Shown here: piece by piece, positions 23,891 to 36,014 of the stretch
Numbering within the stretch: position 1 is the stretch's first letter
Layout: every line of letters begins with the position of its first letter
Origin: Nephromyces sp. MM_2019
Taxonomy: Eukaryota; Apicomplexa; Aconoidasida; Nephromycida
DNA: 64,000 nucleotides
Assembly (NCBI GenBank): GCA_015657535.1
Contig: JADHZB010001799.1
Coordinates: 1-64,000 of the forward strand
Direction of reading: 5' to 3'
The notes under the pieces: model-generated
What the model was told of the DNA's origin: nothing
The model's database searches: none
Seen by the model: the letters and a program-made list of their open reading frames with translations, nothing else
Translations under genes and position numbers: made by a program

Positions 23891-25313
23891 GGTTTTAAGA
23901 TAATATGATGTGAAATTTTATTAACAAAAATTTTTAATGATATTAATCTTTAATTAATATTTTCAAGAATATAAAGTAAATGAACTTGATTGGTTAAAGA
24001 AGACTTAAAGAAGAAGAAACACACTCTCAGCAATTTTTAGTAAGCTTATTCATTCATCAAATATTATTATTTGTTACTACTTATTTTATTAGCAAGTAAT
24101 TGATAGACATTCTAAGTTTGAGCATTTATACTTGTGGATAGATAGTATCATGTCATGTGTAAATAATTTGTTCCGATATCAAAAAGTAAAACTATCTTTT
24201 CATATCTTCTTATTAGACTATTATCTGGCCGAAAATACACTCAGTCCACCTTTCTTGTGAACATCAACAATTTGTTATTAATCAACCTAGTTAATGAAGC
24301 AGACACACAGATAGAGTATGAAAATTAACATACCATGGCATGTATGGTAAATTCAAACCCTTTTCATGTATAGTTTAATTAACTCATAATTAGTTGTGAA
24401 TTTATTAACCAAAAGGTTGAAATCTCAATTTTACTATATTAATTAACTGAAAGGGCATCGAATATTTTGCTCTCACAATTTCAATATTTTTGAGGCTGTT
24501 TTTAAAATAAAGAATTTTATTCAGTCAAATTCCTGTTTCTTCTAAATTTGGCTTGTCAAATTAACTAGTCGATAACTTTCAAGTTCTTATATACTTTAAA
24601 AGAATAGGGCGAGCTTCTAGGCCCCATATTAACAATTTCTTGTATTTCAAAACTCTATTTAAGGCACCAAACTGTATGTCTATGCTCAAGTGAATGATTT
24701 TATGTAAAAGATGTATAAGTACTTGTCTGATAGATAAAAATGAATCATTTGGATTGTAGAAAAATTGCTTTCAGGAAAGTTTGTTTCAATCAAGTTCAGT
24801 CTCAAAAACAAGTTTGCTAGAAATTTGCTAGAGTTACAAGTTGTGCCTACCCAAATTTTCTCAAAGCTCTTAAATTATCCTTTTGGTTCTCTATTATTTA
24901 ACTTGAAGTTCCATAGTATAAATATTCATCAATATTTTTATATTTTTGTCGGAGATTTTAAGGAGCTTATTAAAAAGGCTACAGAAACAATCTCTAAAAT
25001 CAAATTTTAGAGATTTTGGTATTTGATAAGATGAAAGGTGAATCGGATTTCGATGATTACTTATCAAAAGTTTCAAACTTGAAATAAATTCAAAATTCTA
25101 AGATAATTCATTGCCTCTAAAATAAAAGAGATTATTACTACCAAAATTTTTTATGTTTGTACATTCAACTTCAATGCTCGAACTCAAGGGTAAGAAGTGG
25201 TTTATCTTTTAATATCAACTTTATTCAGTCTTAAATCAAGTGGAAAAATTTGAGAGCTTAAGTTGAACTTCGGTTTCTTTAATTAATAGTTAAGAACGTA
25301 AAATTCATACAGT
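23891..25313. other. Divergent intergenic region, nothing firm
   Basis: Spacer between eS24 (-) and the BT1 transporter (+). An 81-codon frame at 24765-25010 (+) begins after an acceptor-like TTTCAG but has no ATG and no recognised domain. It is treated as chance. Confidence 0.45.
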
Positions 25314-27344
25314 ATGGCCAAAGTTGTTTGTTCCAAAATTCCTGTCCTAAAAATTATTCTAAATTTGAATGAGATCTATGGCAAGAAATTTCTGGTTTTG
25401 TTAGCTTGCGCGTATATTGGTTGCAAAGGAGCTTTAGATTCTTTTGTTCAACGTTCTACTTTTGCTTATTATAGAGAGCTTGGGCTCGATGTTATAACCT
25501 ATCAAACTGGGGCAACTATAGCATCAATTCCATGGGCCATAAAGGTAAAACACTTTTTTACCTTGTGATTGGTGATAATAAGCAATCATTTAGTAAAACG
25601 AATTAAATGTTTTGTTTTTGATATTTTGGGTTTAGGGATGTATAGGTGCATTATCAGATGGAATACCCTTGTTTGGGTATCACAAAAATCCCTATATAAT
25701 AATTACCTCAGTACTGGGTATATCAGCCATTTTTGCACTACTACTTACTCCTCATAGCTTCACAGTTTCAAATCTTATTATTATACCTTGCTTTTATTTC
25801 CTGGCAAATTGGCAAAACTCTACTACAGATCTTTTGTGTGAAGGTAATAAAATTTTAAAAAAATAATCTAGGATAAAACATTTTGACAAGTTATATGTTT
25901 AAATTCAGGAAAATATTCTGAGGTTATGAGAGAAAACCCAAAAGTAGGAACAGATATCGTTTCTTATGTTTGGTTATGTATAATGATAGGTAAATTAGTT
26001 GCAACCTCATGTTTTGGACCTATAACTGATCATTTTGGTACTTATTATATATTTATAATTTGTGTACCTTTATCAATCCAAATATTGATACCTATATTTC
26101 TCGGATACCTTAACGAGAAGAGATTAGAAAAAGGTTCATACTTTCTACCAGGAAAAACATTGCTGAAAAACAAAAGGCACTATTTTATTATATCTATTGC
26201 TATCTCTGCTGGTGAGTTATAATTTGTAATGCTTAAACGAGTTAAAGATGCTTCAAGCAAAGAGTTTGCATTTTCTTCTATAATCTATAGGAGCAATTGG
26301 TCTGGCTTTAGTAGGATTACTGTCAACACCTCAGGCTCAATTTATCTATTCAATTGTTATATCTTTTATATTGTGTGGACTATCCTTCTATCTATTACCA
26401 AAAACAATTGCATGTTGCAATATATACATGTTTGTTGAAGAAATGCTTCATCCATCAATAGGAGGTGCACTTGATTTTTGGTAAATTACATATCAAGTTA
26501 TGAAAAGGTTTAGTTAAATGATCTATCATTTCATTATAAAAATAGGTTTTTGGCTGAAGAAAATTGTGTGGCAGGAGGACCAAATTTCAGTTACACGTAT
26601 TACAGTACTTGGTCAGGATTAGTAGGAACCATTGCATCGCTTATAGGAGTGTATTGTTTTCACAAGTTCATTTCGAAGTGGACGTTTCGTAGAGCATTTT
26701 GGATCACTAGTACAATAAGAATTGTAGCGGGGATTTTTGACTTAATTATTGTCATGAGATGGAATCATAAAGTTGGTATACCTGATAAAGTTATATTCAT
26801 GTTGGGCGATGCAATCATATTAGATATTGTGAGTATGCTTAATTTTATGCCTGGTGTTGTTATGATAGCAAGGCTATGCCCACCTGGTATAGAGTGCACA
26901 GTTTATGCAATTTTAGCATCATTTTCAAACTTTGGCATGACTGCTGCTAGATCACTAGGGAATTATGCTACTCAAGTTGCAGGTTAATTAACTCTTTTTA
27001 AGCTAATTTAGTAAATAAAATTATTTGAGTATGAAAGTGAAATCAAAATTAAAATTACAGGAATCTCAGCAGTGGTGCCCTGTGATTTTAATAGTTTACC
27101 CCTCTTAATTATAATATGCCATTTTGGCCTACCTCTTTTATCTATCCCTCTGGCATTTGTGCTTATACCGGATGTGAAAATGAACAACAGCTTTCAAATA
27201 TTCGATACCGTAACCAATGTTGAAATAGAGAGTACAAAATCAAATAATTTAGAATCAAGGACGAAGGCAAATTCAACAACAGTGATAGAATCAACAGCAA
27301 CATTAGGATCATCAACAACGATAGAATCGACAGCAATAACCTGA
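25314..27344 (+). CDS. BT1-family folate/biopterin transporter
   Basis: Membrane transporter of the major facilitator superfamily, BT1 (folate-biopterin) branch, predicted for pterins or folates. Six exons join in frame: 25314-25544, 25636-25843, 25909-26211, 26291-26480, 26546-26982 and 27061-27344 (TGA). The product is 550 residues. Family signatures are the loop GALSDGIPLFGY after helix 2 (residues ~81-92) and RLCPPGIECTVYA between helices 10 and 11 (residues ~420-433). About twelve hydrophobic helices can be traced. The last ~40 residues form a Ser/Thr-rich tail with a twice-repeated IEST motif, unlike the rest and probably cytosolic and disordered. BT1 members are common in apicomplexans, trypanosomatids and plastid lineages. 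The substrate itself cannot be read from sequence. Confidence 0.9.
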
Positions 27345-28632
27345 ATTTATTCCCTTTGAAATTTTAGAAAAAAACTTTGTTTTATTCAGATCATTAAATA
27401 CTAAGTAATTATTAGACATTGTTTTTAATCAGTGTAAATTTCATCTGATAATCAATACTATATTCGTAGCTTGAAGAGCTCTTAAGCTACGAATATTTTA
27501 GTACTATAGTAAAATGATAGCTAGCCAAGAGAAATGTGATAATAACTAAGCTATAGAAATTTATATAATTTGAGGTCATAGAGGTATAGATATGAACCAA
27601 AAGTGAATAAAGTTTATGCATTTGCTTATTAGGATCCTTCAGTCTTGAACAAAAACAATAATAAACAAGGCTTGTAGTGAAATTGTTTCATCAGCTGGTA
27701 AAAACTAATATCGAGACTCTACTAGCATATGTAAGTACGTTTCAATAGCTCACAACTTACATAAAGTGTTTGACTGAGTTCCCATTATGCCTTTTACATG
27801 AAAGCAAAATTTTAAGAGTAAGAATTTAAACTCCTCCAGATGAAAATTAAGCACCCTGGAGTATAAATAAGTCTAAGTAACTTGCAATTTCATAAATTCA
27901 GCTGCCTATGGTGTATCTATGGCTTCAATAAAATACAACTTTTGCTAGTGTACTGCCCAATTTGTATGCTAAATCTACTAATATTTATGTATAAAAGGTT
28001 TTCTGATACAAGTGTCATTTTTAAGTTTACAATAATTACTTGTTTTCACCTACTAAGCTTAGTTTAGGCTATTTAAATGTCTAAATTAGCAAGCCCTATC
28101 GTCATCAATGCTTAAAGGATATTCAAATATTAATTTGAAGTAACTTTAACTACTATGTGATCATATAAAGTTAAGTCCAGGCTTACTTATTGTGTTGACT
28201 CCTAAATAAACTGTAAAAATTTCTCGCTTAGGTTTTAAATTATAGCATAAATAAACCTATAACTTTGAACAGTCATGATCAAATCATAAGTTTTTTCGAG
28301 TTTAGTTTTTAAAGTTTAACAATATATAACAAGCCATTAAATAGCTTCTAGCTATCTATCTACCTACTGACCTTATAAATTTATTATACTTGCGGCTAAA
28401 TCAAGTAAAAGTAACCTTTGACCCCTGGCTCAAAGATTTTTACTCAATTTTTCACTTGAAAGATTTTATTTATAAATTATAAGGTTTGCTAATTAAAACA
28501 TCTTTTGTTATTACAGCCTCTAAGACTGACTTACAAAGCGCTAATTTACCCATCGAAAAATAAACTTTAATATTGATAATGTATTCAACTTCTATTTTTT
28601 TAACTTCTGAGTGATAAATAACAAATGTAACA
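27345..28632. other. Intergenic region with one palindrome
   Basis: Spacer between the BT1 and Tim14 genes, both on the plus strand. Apart from the palindrome at 27461-27495 nothing is recognised. A short hydrophobic frame at 27882-28067 lacks support. Confidence 0.5.
27461..27495. repeat. 35-nt inverted repeat downstream of BT1
   Basis: Arms TATTCGTAGCTT and AAGCTACGAATA are exact 12-nt complements. The spacer is itself nearly palindromic (AAGAGCTCTT), so the whole can fold as a long hairpin or cruciform. It begins 117 nt after the BT1 stop and may sit in the 3' UTR or mark the transcript end. Function is inference. Confidence 0.75.
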
Positions 28633-29089
28633 ATGGCATGGCCCCTTGTTGTATTTGCATTAGGGGCTTCTGCTTACGCTATCAGATATGGAATTAAAGC
28701 TGCCCGACAATCAAACATTCAAATGCCCAATATCCCTATCCCAAAACTCCTAAGCTATTCTAATTTCACAGATCAAAGGGGCTTCACTTCACCTATGTCA
28801 AGATTGGAAGCTTTTAAAATACTCAACTTGCCGTAAGCCTTTACAAATAACATTCTTTTTTTTAGACTAGAAGTATATATTTTAATGATTTTATTAGGCC
28901 CACAGCATCAATGGATAAAATACGTGAAAATCATAAGCAATTGATGATGAGAAATCACCCTGATAATGGAGGCAAGGCTTAAATTAATTTCATTAATCTA
29001 TTTTCTAATTATAATATTTTTAATTTTCAGGATCTACTTATGTAGCAGCCAAAGTAAATGAAGCTAAAGATATTTTGACTAAGAAATAA
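28633..29089 (+). CDS. PAM18: Tim14/Pam18, J-protein of the mitochondrial import motor
   Basis: J-domain co-chaperone that stimulates mtHsp70 at the TIM23 channel of the mitochondrial inner membrane. Three exons (28633-28832, 28898-28971 and 29031-29089, TAA) give 110 residues, the usual length. A single N-terminal membrane helix (WPLVVFALGASAYAIRYGI) is followed by RGFTSPMSRLEAFKILNLP, the family's link into the J domain. Then come the HPD motif in RNHPDNGGSTYVAAKVNEA and the final helix KDILTKK. The second intron must begin with GC (GCAAGG at 28972) to keep NGGSTYV in frame, so it is a GC-AG intron. The gene converges with the Orai-like gene, 278 bases apart. Confidence 0.93.
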
Positions 29090-29367
29090 AAAGTTTTCAA
29101 TCTACCCCGATCCACAAAATGCTTACCATTAATAATTATAAATAAATTTTTAACAAATTTTTCGACCTTTAATCGACCTTTTAAAACCAGATAAAGAATA
29201 AACATTCAAAACACTAATTCCATTTACTATCTTTGCTACATTTATATAAATTGATTTAAGTTTCAATAATTAAGAATTATAAGTAGTCTATGATATATGA
29301 TATCAATCATCAGCTACATACATTTTTTTAATGAGATTGCAAGCTAATCCTGACGATATTTTCTAAA

Positions 29368-30227
29368 TCAAATTCCTTTAGTCTTTATATACATTTGGGG
29401 ACCCGCTTTGTATGGATCCCATGAGTTTGTCACTTTCTGAGTTTTTATGCATTGTTCATCTAAGTCAACAATCTCCTCATAAACATTAAGGGCTTCTACC
29501 TTTCCCTGCACAGCTTCTGCATCTGTAACCCTTAATCTTAAGGTAAGCATGCAGGTGTAATATATAATTAAACCTAAGAATAGAGACAAAATAAGGGTAG
29601 AAACTAAGGCAACCCATTCTGGATAGAAGCACCATATTCTTAGTACGTTAGAGGTATAAAAGGCCAGTAGTCCCGTAATAAAAAATGCAAAAATATAATT
29701 ATGCTCCTGCCTTAAATTTTCAACAGCCTCATGTACAGAACGTGTTCCTTGAGGCCCCCTTAGTGCTAACCCGGGTCCCCACATACAGCAGAATGTTGTT
29801 ATAATTACAACACAAAGCTGCATACCCATTGATAAAGTTACTAAAAAAAGGTAGGATGTTTCTAAAGAGTATGAAAGGTCAGAGGGTAAAGTGCTAGATA
29901 ACTGAGCAAATGAGAAACCGGCCAACAGTGCACCTAACAAGTTTATACATATTTTGCTTTAAAGTTTCTCCATAATATAACAAAAATTTACCTCCTATTG
30001 GCTAATTACAAATACGAATCCTATAATAAAATTTTCTATTATCGAATTATTATCGAGAAAGCGAGATTCAATTGCACTAAAACCATACCTTACTGTTAAT
30101 TTCATTCATTACCTTGCTGTGAAAGTGTCCAGTAATTATTTATATACCAATCAAGCTCAAGCTGCCGGATTTCAATTTGCTCTCTGGCCACAGACGTCAC
30201 AACTTGATTTTTATAGAGTTGGAGCAT
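29368..30227 (-). CDS. Four-helix membrane protein with Orai-like architecture
   Basis: Two exons (30227-30113 and 29933-29368) with a 179-nt GT-AG intron encode about 226 residues. The joined junction reads LSQQGALLAGFSFAQL. A charged N-terminal helix (REQIEIRQLELDWYI) leads directly into helix 1, and three more hydrophobic segments follow at residues ~65-87, ~115-137 and ~141-163. A conserved-looking loop (LALRGPQGTRSVHEAVENL) lies between helices 2 and 3, and a soluble tail carries VYEEIVDLDEQ. Length, topology, the ALLAGF start of helix 1 and the HEAVENLRQEH segment parallel Orai calcium channels (animal SALLSGFAMV and HERMHRHIEL). The position of the animal pore glutamate holds Ser, so calcium selectivity is doubtful. 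It could instead be an unrelated alveolate membrane family. Confidence 0.6.
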
Positions 30228-33200
30228 TTCGATGCTGAATTTCAATTATTCTATAATAAAATTTTGATAATCAAATATTATTTATTGATGGAATAAGTAA
30301 TTGATGAAATTTTCCTTTAATTTGAGCCAAAATAGTTTCTAAGGTGTATTAGTTGTATGCTTTAATATACTAAAATATTTTCCAAACAGTAAATTGCTGC
30401 AACTTATATTATATGTTTTGGTAGTTTTGGCAATAATTAAAATTGAAAGTCTAAAACACATAATTGTTTTAAAAATAATAAAATTAAATGCATCTATTCA
30501 CATTGTCAAAAATAAAGAAAAGAAAATTAATTGAAACCTATATGTTGCTGAGAAAAGCTCAATTTCTGAAATGAATTAGTCAATTTGTTACTTATTTAAG
30601 GTAAAATTTACATACTACTTAGCCATCCTGTTGTACCATTATGTAGCTTTTTACTATTAAAAAAAAACTGAAGCGAGACTTAGAAAAAAGACGTTATTTT
30701 TAGAGCATCAATTCATTGTCCAATTTAGCTTTTGTGATTTAATTAATTTATAATCTTTTATTGAAACAGAATTATTTACTCATGTTTTAGTTATAATATT
30801 ATGATAAGTGTAGAGTTCTATATAGTGAACTGAATAAATGAAATAAATGGTTTGCAAACTCGAATAATAAAAAATTTATTTACCAATCACATATTTCAAA
30901 GATTGCAGAGAATTAACATAGCCTACAAAACTTTCAACATTCTAATATTATTTAAGTCTACTTCAGATAACAACTGATCTCCATATCTTAAATTGATTAG
31001 TACAATTTATATGAATAGTAAATTAGAGCTTAAAAAAATAAGGTATCAAGAAAGTTTTATGCTCGAATATTAACTAAGTTCTTATATAGTAAACAATTTT
31101 AACTTAGTATCTTAAAAAAAATCAATTTAACAATTTTTCTGGTTAATTTCGAGACTTTATTAATCTGATCAAAGGTCTTAAATATCAGTATTTTCTGAAA
31201 TTTTAGGGGGTAAATTGAGTGGTGATTTGAGAGGCAATTATCATTTTTTCATTCTTTAAGATTGCAATTACTCTGAAATCCTCTTTATAATTCATTTATG
31301 GGTTGATTTATTCTTTAAGGATTATTATAAAAGGATGCTTAAGAATATTTATTTCAAAAGAAATGTACTTCGAGCTTTTATTTTCTATTGAGTTCCCCTT
31401 AAGAAGTTTAAGAAACTAGTTTATATGCTCGTTAAATAATATATTTGCTATTTTAATTCTAGCAAATGACTCACTAAATTGTATTCTGCATTTTGTTAGC
31501 CAAAAGGGTAATATTTTCTGGGAATAGCTTGAGTTATCAAATATGATAGTTCTTTTTATATTACGAAACTCTATTCAAATTAACAATTTCAATCGTATTC
31601 AATTAAAAGAGTGCATTTTTAGATCTATTTTGTTGCATAACATCTATTCAACAAATGCAATCCACATTACAACAGCACACCTCTGTAAAGCAATTAGATA
31701 AATACTCCAAATAAATTTTTTAATCTTAACCTTTTGAATCCCCAAAGACTAAATAGCATCCCATGAAGTTTAATACCTTTATAGAAGAAGCTTATTCCTA
31801 AAAAGTTATATATACACTACCTTTTAAACCTAGAAGAGCAATTTTAAATGTAGCTTGAACTTTAAAAAATCTAGAAATGAAAATATAATCATAAGTGTTT
31901 TACAATAAGAATTTAGAAAATGTGAAGCTTAATGCTGTCAAGCCTTAAGTATTTATTACTAGCGAGCATGAAAAAAGTCTACTATCTGATATTGTGTGTT
32001 GTGTATCTTCTTCCTGTAGAACTTAGGAGTTCAGGGGTATGTAATAAGATATAAATATTGGCTGTTGCGAATATTTAATATAGTGGTATTTTTTCAATTA
32101 GAAATAAGGCGAACAATTATTCTCCGAGTAAATACACATTGTGTTAATGATGTATGAAATATTCCAAGACCAACAGGGGACACCTGAGGAGTCTTGAAAA
32201 AAATCGATTGTGAGAACTGATGAGTAAGCAAGCAACTCAAGCTCAATAAGACACTGTACACCCTAATGATGTAAAACATTTATGATTTTTACCGACTCCC
32301 CCTTTGACCTGTACAATTTATTTATATTTCCATAAATTAAGTTATTGGTAAAAGGAGCTCAGCCTTGTGTACATTGTGCCTTGATAAAGTGATTTAAAAG
32401 CAAATATTGTGTAAAAGTTTTCAACTTTATAGTATGACCGCGTATCGTGCTATTCAAAAGTATAAAAATTTAATTAGATACAATTTGTAAACCTAAATTT
32501 TCATTCCTCAGGGGCATCATATATTGTGTTGAGTTACTCATAAACATTAATTTTTGAGTGTTAGTCACTTATGAACAAAATTAGTATAAAAGCTATCAGA
32601 AAGTAAGGATGAAAGCTTATGTTTAAAATTAAATATCTAAAAATAATAAGCGAGGCCACAAAAATGGTTCCTAAGAGCGTTGTTTATCTATTAATCGGGA
32701 TGTTTTTTGAAAATCAACTTTAATTGGTCACATTTTTTAAAACTTAAGGTCCCATATATAAAAAAGCATTCATTGGGTCTGGTATATTGTAAGGTACTAA
32801 ACATTTTAACAATATAGCTTTCAGAGAGAAAATAAGCAATGAGAGTTAGTTGCATATCAATAGCTTAATTTTTTAAACAGAAATTAAAAACCCTAAAAGG
32901 GAAACTACTACTTCTTGTAGGTAAGATTTTCTCTGGATACTCATACTTTAAGAGACAGTATTAATGGCATTTTAACTCTTCTCCAAGACAACATTTTTTA
33001 GCTTATGAAGTATTAGTTTAATTTCAACCCGAAGGATAAGCTCACGATTTTATAATTTTTTATAAAGATTTGCAGTTATGTGGTTTTATAAAGTTTATGT
33101 TATCTTGGCAATAGGACATAAGATTCTTATTATTAACGAGTTAACATTGTTGAATTTTAGAGCCACGTAAAATATTATGAAAAATATAATACCATTTTTG

Positions 33201-34893
33201 ATAATCGATAGTCTCATAGGTGGTTTCGCTCACAACTTGTATTAATTCAGTGGATTGAGCTAAGTAGAACAAATGAGTATTAGCTAATAACACGTTTTTA
33301 CAAAACAATAGCATAAAATAATCCATTTGAGAAGATCTGGAAGCAAGCTTTTGCAATAATTACATAACCTGATAGACCCAAGGGTTATATAAATCATGCT
33401 TACACAACACCTAATCAAATTATAAAAATTTACATAACCTTAACCGAAGTTAAGCTGTGTCTTGTTGAGAGTAGATGCTTATTTATAAATAACTGATTCT
33501 AGGATATATCAAAATTGTTTCTAAATATTAAAATTGATCGGTGCCTTAATTATTAAACCTCAACAACTAGTAGGTCACATTCGATTAATACAAAGGTATG
33601 TAGGCTATAAAATTAATTGGTAAAATAAAAGAAATTTAGTATATCAAAAAAAAATCTGACAAGGCATAATCTCCATATATATTGAGCTTTCCTTTTATTT
33701 AGAATTTCATAAATGCTTTTAAATTAAGAATTTTACACACACTAGTATTTATTTAAACCTCAGGTATAGTTGTTTGATGTTTTACATATTGTCAGACAAG
33801 TCTTGATTCACCCTAAGCTATCAATTTGCTTTAGATTTTTGCCAAGGTTAGAACTAGGAATATATGAAAAAAATGCAAGTGATTCCTAAAATGTTACTCT
33901 GAACAACTCTGAAGATTGTTACATGGGCAGCTAAAAAGTAAATGCGTCAGTGCATATATATAAGGTGTTTATTTATGTTGCGCAACGTTAGTTTCACTAT
34001 GTTTAAAAAATTATGTTTTGCAAGTGTAGAAATACCTTGCTTACACTCGATAGTTTTCTCTATGTAGTTAAATATGGAAAAGTTTTGTTTGCTAACGAAC
34101 GACAACGCATTCTAGACGCATCAATAAACAAATAGAAAAAAAGCTAATTACATGTTTGATTCGTAGAAGGAAATCTCAAATTTATTCTAGATGGAAATGA
34201 TTTAATTTTAAAGCTGGAGAATTTGTTATATTAGATAAAATGGTTTCAAGGATAATTCGTATTTATTGGTTGCTTCTTCCCCTTTCCTCCTCTTGTCTCC
34301 TAGAACAATATCCTTTTAATTTCAACATAATGTTTTTATTTTGTATTTCATCCTAAATTAACTATTAATTTCTAATTTATTAATCCAAATAGACGTTATT
34401 TAGTTTACATTTGTGGTATAGATAACTAATAATTAATAAATACCTACTATTAAATCTTTCTTTCACAAAATAATTAACTAAATCTAATAAAATTGTCTGA
34501 AGCCAATAAAAAAAATTTATAATTTAAAACCCTTTGTGTTTAATTTTCTTGTTTTAAATTCTTTAATTTCATCCTGAATATAAATCTTAAATTCCTTTGT
34601 AACAGGTAATATTGAATGACTGAATAACACAGTGAACGACTACTAACTAGCAAATAAATAAATATATATCCTTCACATTTGGTATAAACCCACTTTCGAC
34701 TATAATTTTAGACCCTTAATATTTTTTGCATTTTAAATTAAGATATTTTTATTAGAAGTAGAAAAAGACATTGACTTATTATTGACATTTTTCTATAAAA
34801 TTTGTACACATTTTACACTCCACAACATCTGGATCTTTATTTTCCTAAGTTAAAGGACATCGTAATTTTTAATAGCCTATTTTTCCCCTTAGA
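30228..34893. other. About 4.7 kb without recognisable genes
   Basis: AT-rich throughout. Frames of 61 and 71 codons at 32094-32279 (-) and 33141-33356 (-) have no recognised motif or splice partners. No tRNA-like fold, repeat array or transposon feature was noticed. Confidence 0.5.
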
Positions 34894-35369
34894 ATGGCCC
34901 CATCCAAGTCACCCACACCCAAGAAGGGTTATGTCACCAATAATATAAGAAAAGGCTATTCCAAAGCAATGACTGTCCCATCAAATCCAGCAGCGTAATC
35001 CTCATTTTATAATATAGTATATAGGACAAGTTGGAAATTTAAAAACTTCAATTATTTTTTGCTTGCTTATGTATTCTTCCCTAAGCAATAATCTAACAGC
35101 ATCTACATTTAGAATTTTATCATTTCAGAAAGTTTTTTATTATTTCTTCCATTTGCAGAATACCCAAAAAGGCTACAACTGTTAAGAAAACAATATCTAA
35201 GAAAACTTCAACTGCAAAAAAAGTGCCCCTGCTCGTGACTGGTCTAGCACCAGACATGAAACACAAGAAATCTGCTGCTAAGGCTACCACAAAGAAGGCT
35301 GCACCAAAAAAGGCTAAAAAGCCAGCTGCTAAAAAGAGTGCAACCAAAAAGAAGGCTAAAAAGAACTAA
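34894..35369 (+). CDS. Small lysine/alanine-rich basic protein, histone H1-like
   Basis: Two exons (34894-34994 and 35159-35369, TAA) give 103 residues. The N-terminal exon (MAPSKSPTPKKGYVTNNIRK) has SP-type sites. The second is a run of Lys, Ala and Thr (for example AKATTKKAAPKKAKKPAAKK) ending KKAKKN. There is no winged-helix domain, so it resembles the tail-only linker histones of ciliates, kinetoplastids, dinoflagellates and apicomplexans, which bind linker DNA in the nucleus. One less basic island, VPLLVTGLAPDMKH, interrupts the tail. A ribosomal or nucleolar basic protein is the alternative. The GC-richer second exon, against an AT-rich background, fits strong coding selection. Confidence 0.7.
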
Positions 35370-36014
35370 ACAATTTAAAGAATAATTGATTATTTTGTTC
35401 GGCTAATTCAAGTTTCTTAGATAAAGCAATCCATCCTTTCGTTTTAGTCATGAAAATTCTCAGATCAATATCGTGAAATTTTGCTCGTCAACTTTCTTAA
35501 GATTAAATCGAGTTACTATTTTTCTTATGACTAAATAGGACTGTTCAAACTTTCTAATAACTTGTAATAAATATAACCTTCAGTCCTTAAAATTCTTATA
35601 ATGATTGTGTAAATTTAGATATTTTTAATCCCTTTTTTAATCATAAAAGTGCTGTTTTGTTTTTTCATTATTATTTTACAAATACGAACAGCAAGAATTG
35701 AAAATAGAAAAAAGGATTGACTAACAAGAAAGAACTACAGAGCTGGTTTTTTTGACAAATATCATTTTGTAAACTTAAGTGATACTAATATAGTTTCTGT
35801 AGATAAAAGATCTAGCATTGAGTGGACAAGTCTAAAGACATCTTGAATGCAACACAATGAATATTTTAGCCATTGTATTAAAAATCGATTAGCATTACCT
35901 TGCTGATATTTTCTGCATTCAATGTAAATTAGAGCATGTAAAAGTGGTGATTATTTGAATTGTAATGTTTTTGAAAAGTTAAATATATGATTTTATTAAT
36001 AACCTTGATTGAAT
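35370..36014. other. Convergent intergenic spacer, nothing recognised
   Basis: AT-rich spacer between the 3' ends of the H1-like gene (+) and the Atg18 gene (-). Confidence 0.5.

Noticed and set aside
35120..35347. 75-codon minus-strand frame rich in Phe and Ala
   Set aside because: Antisense of the Lys/Ala-rich H1-like exon.
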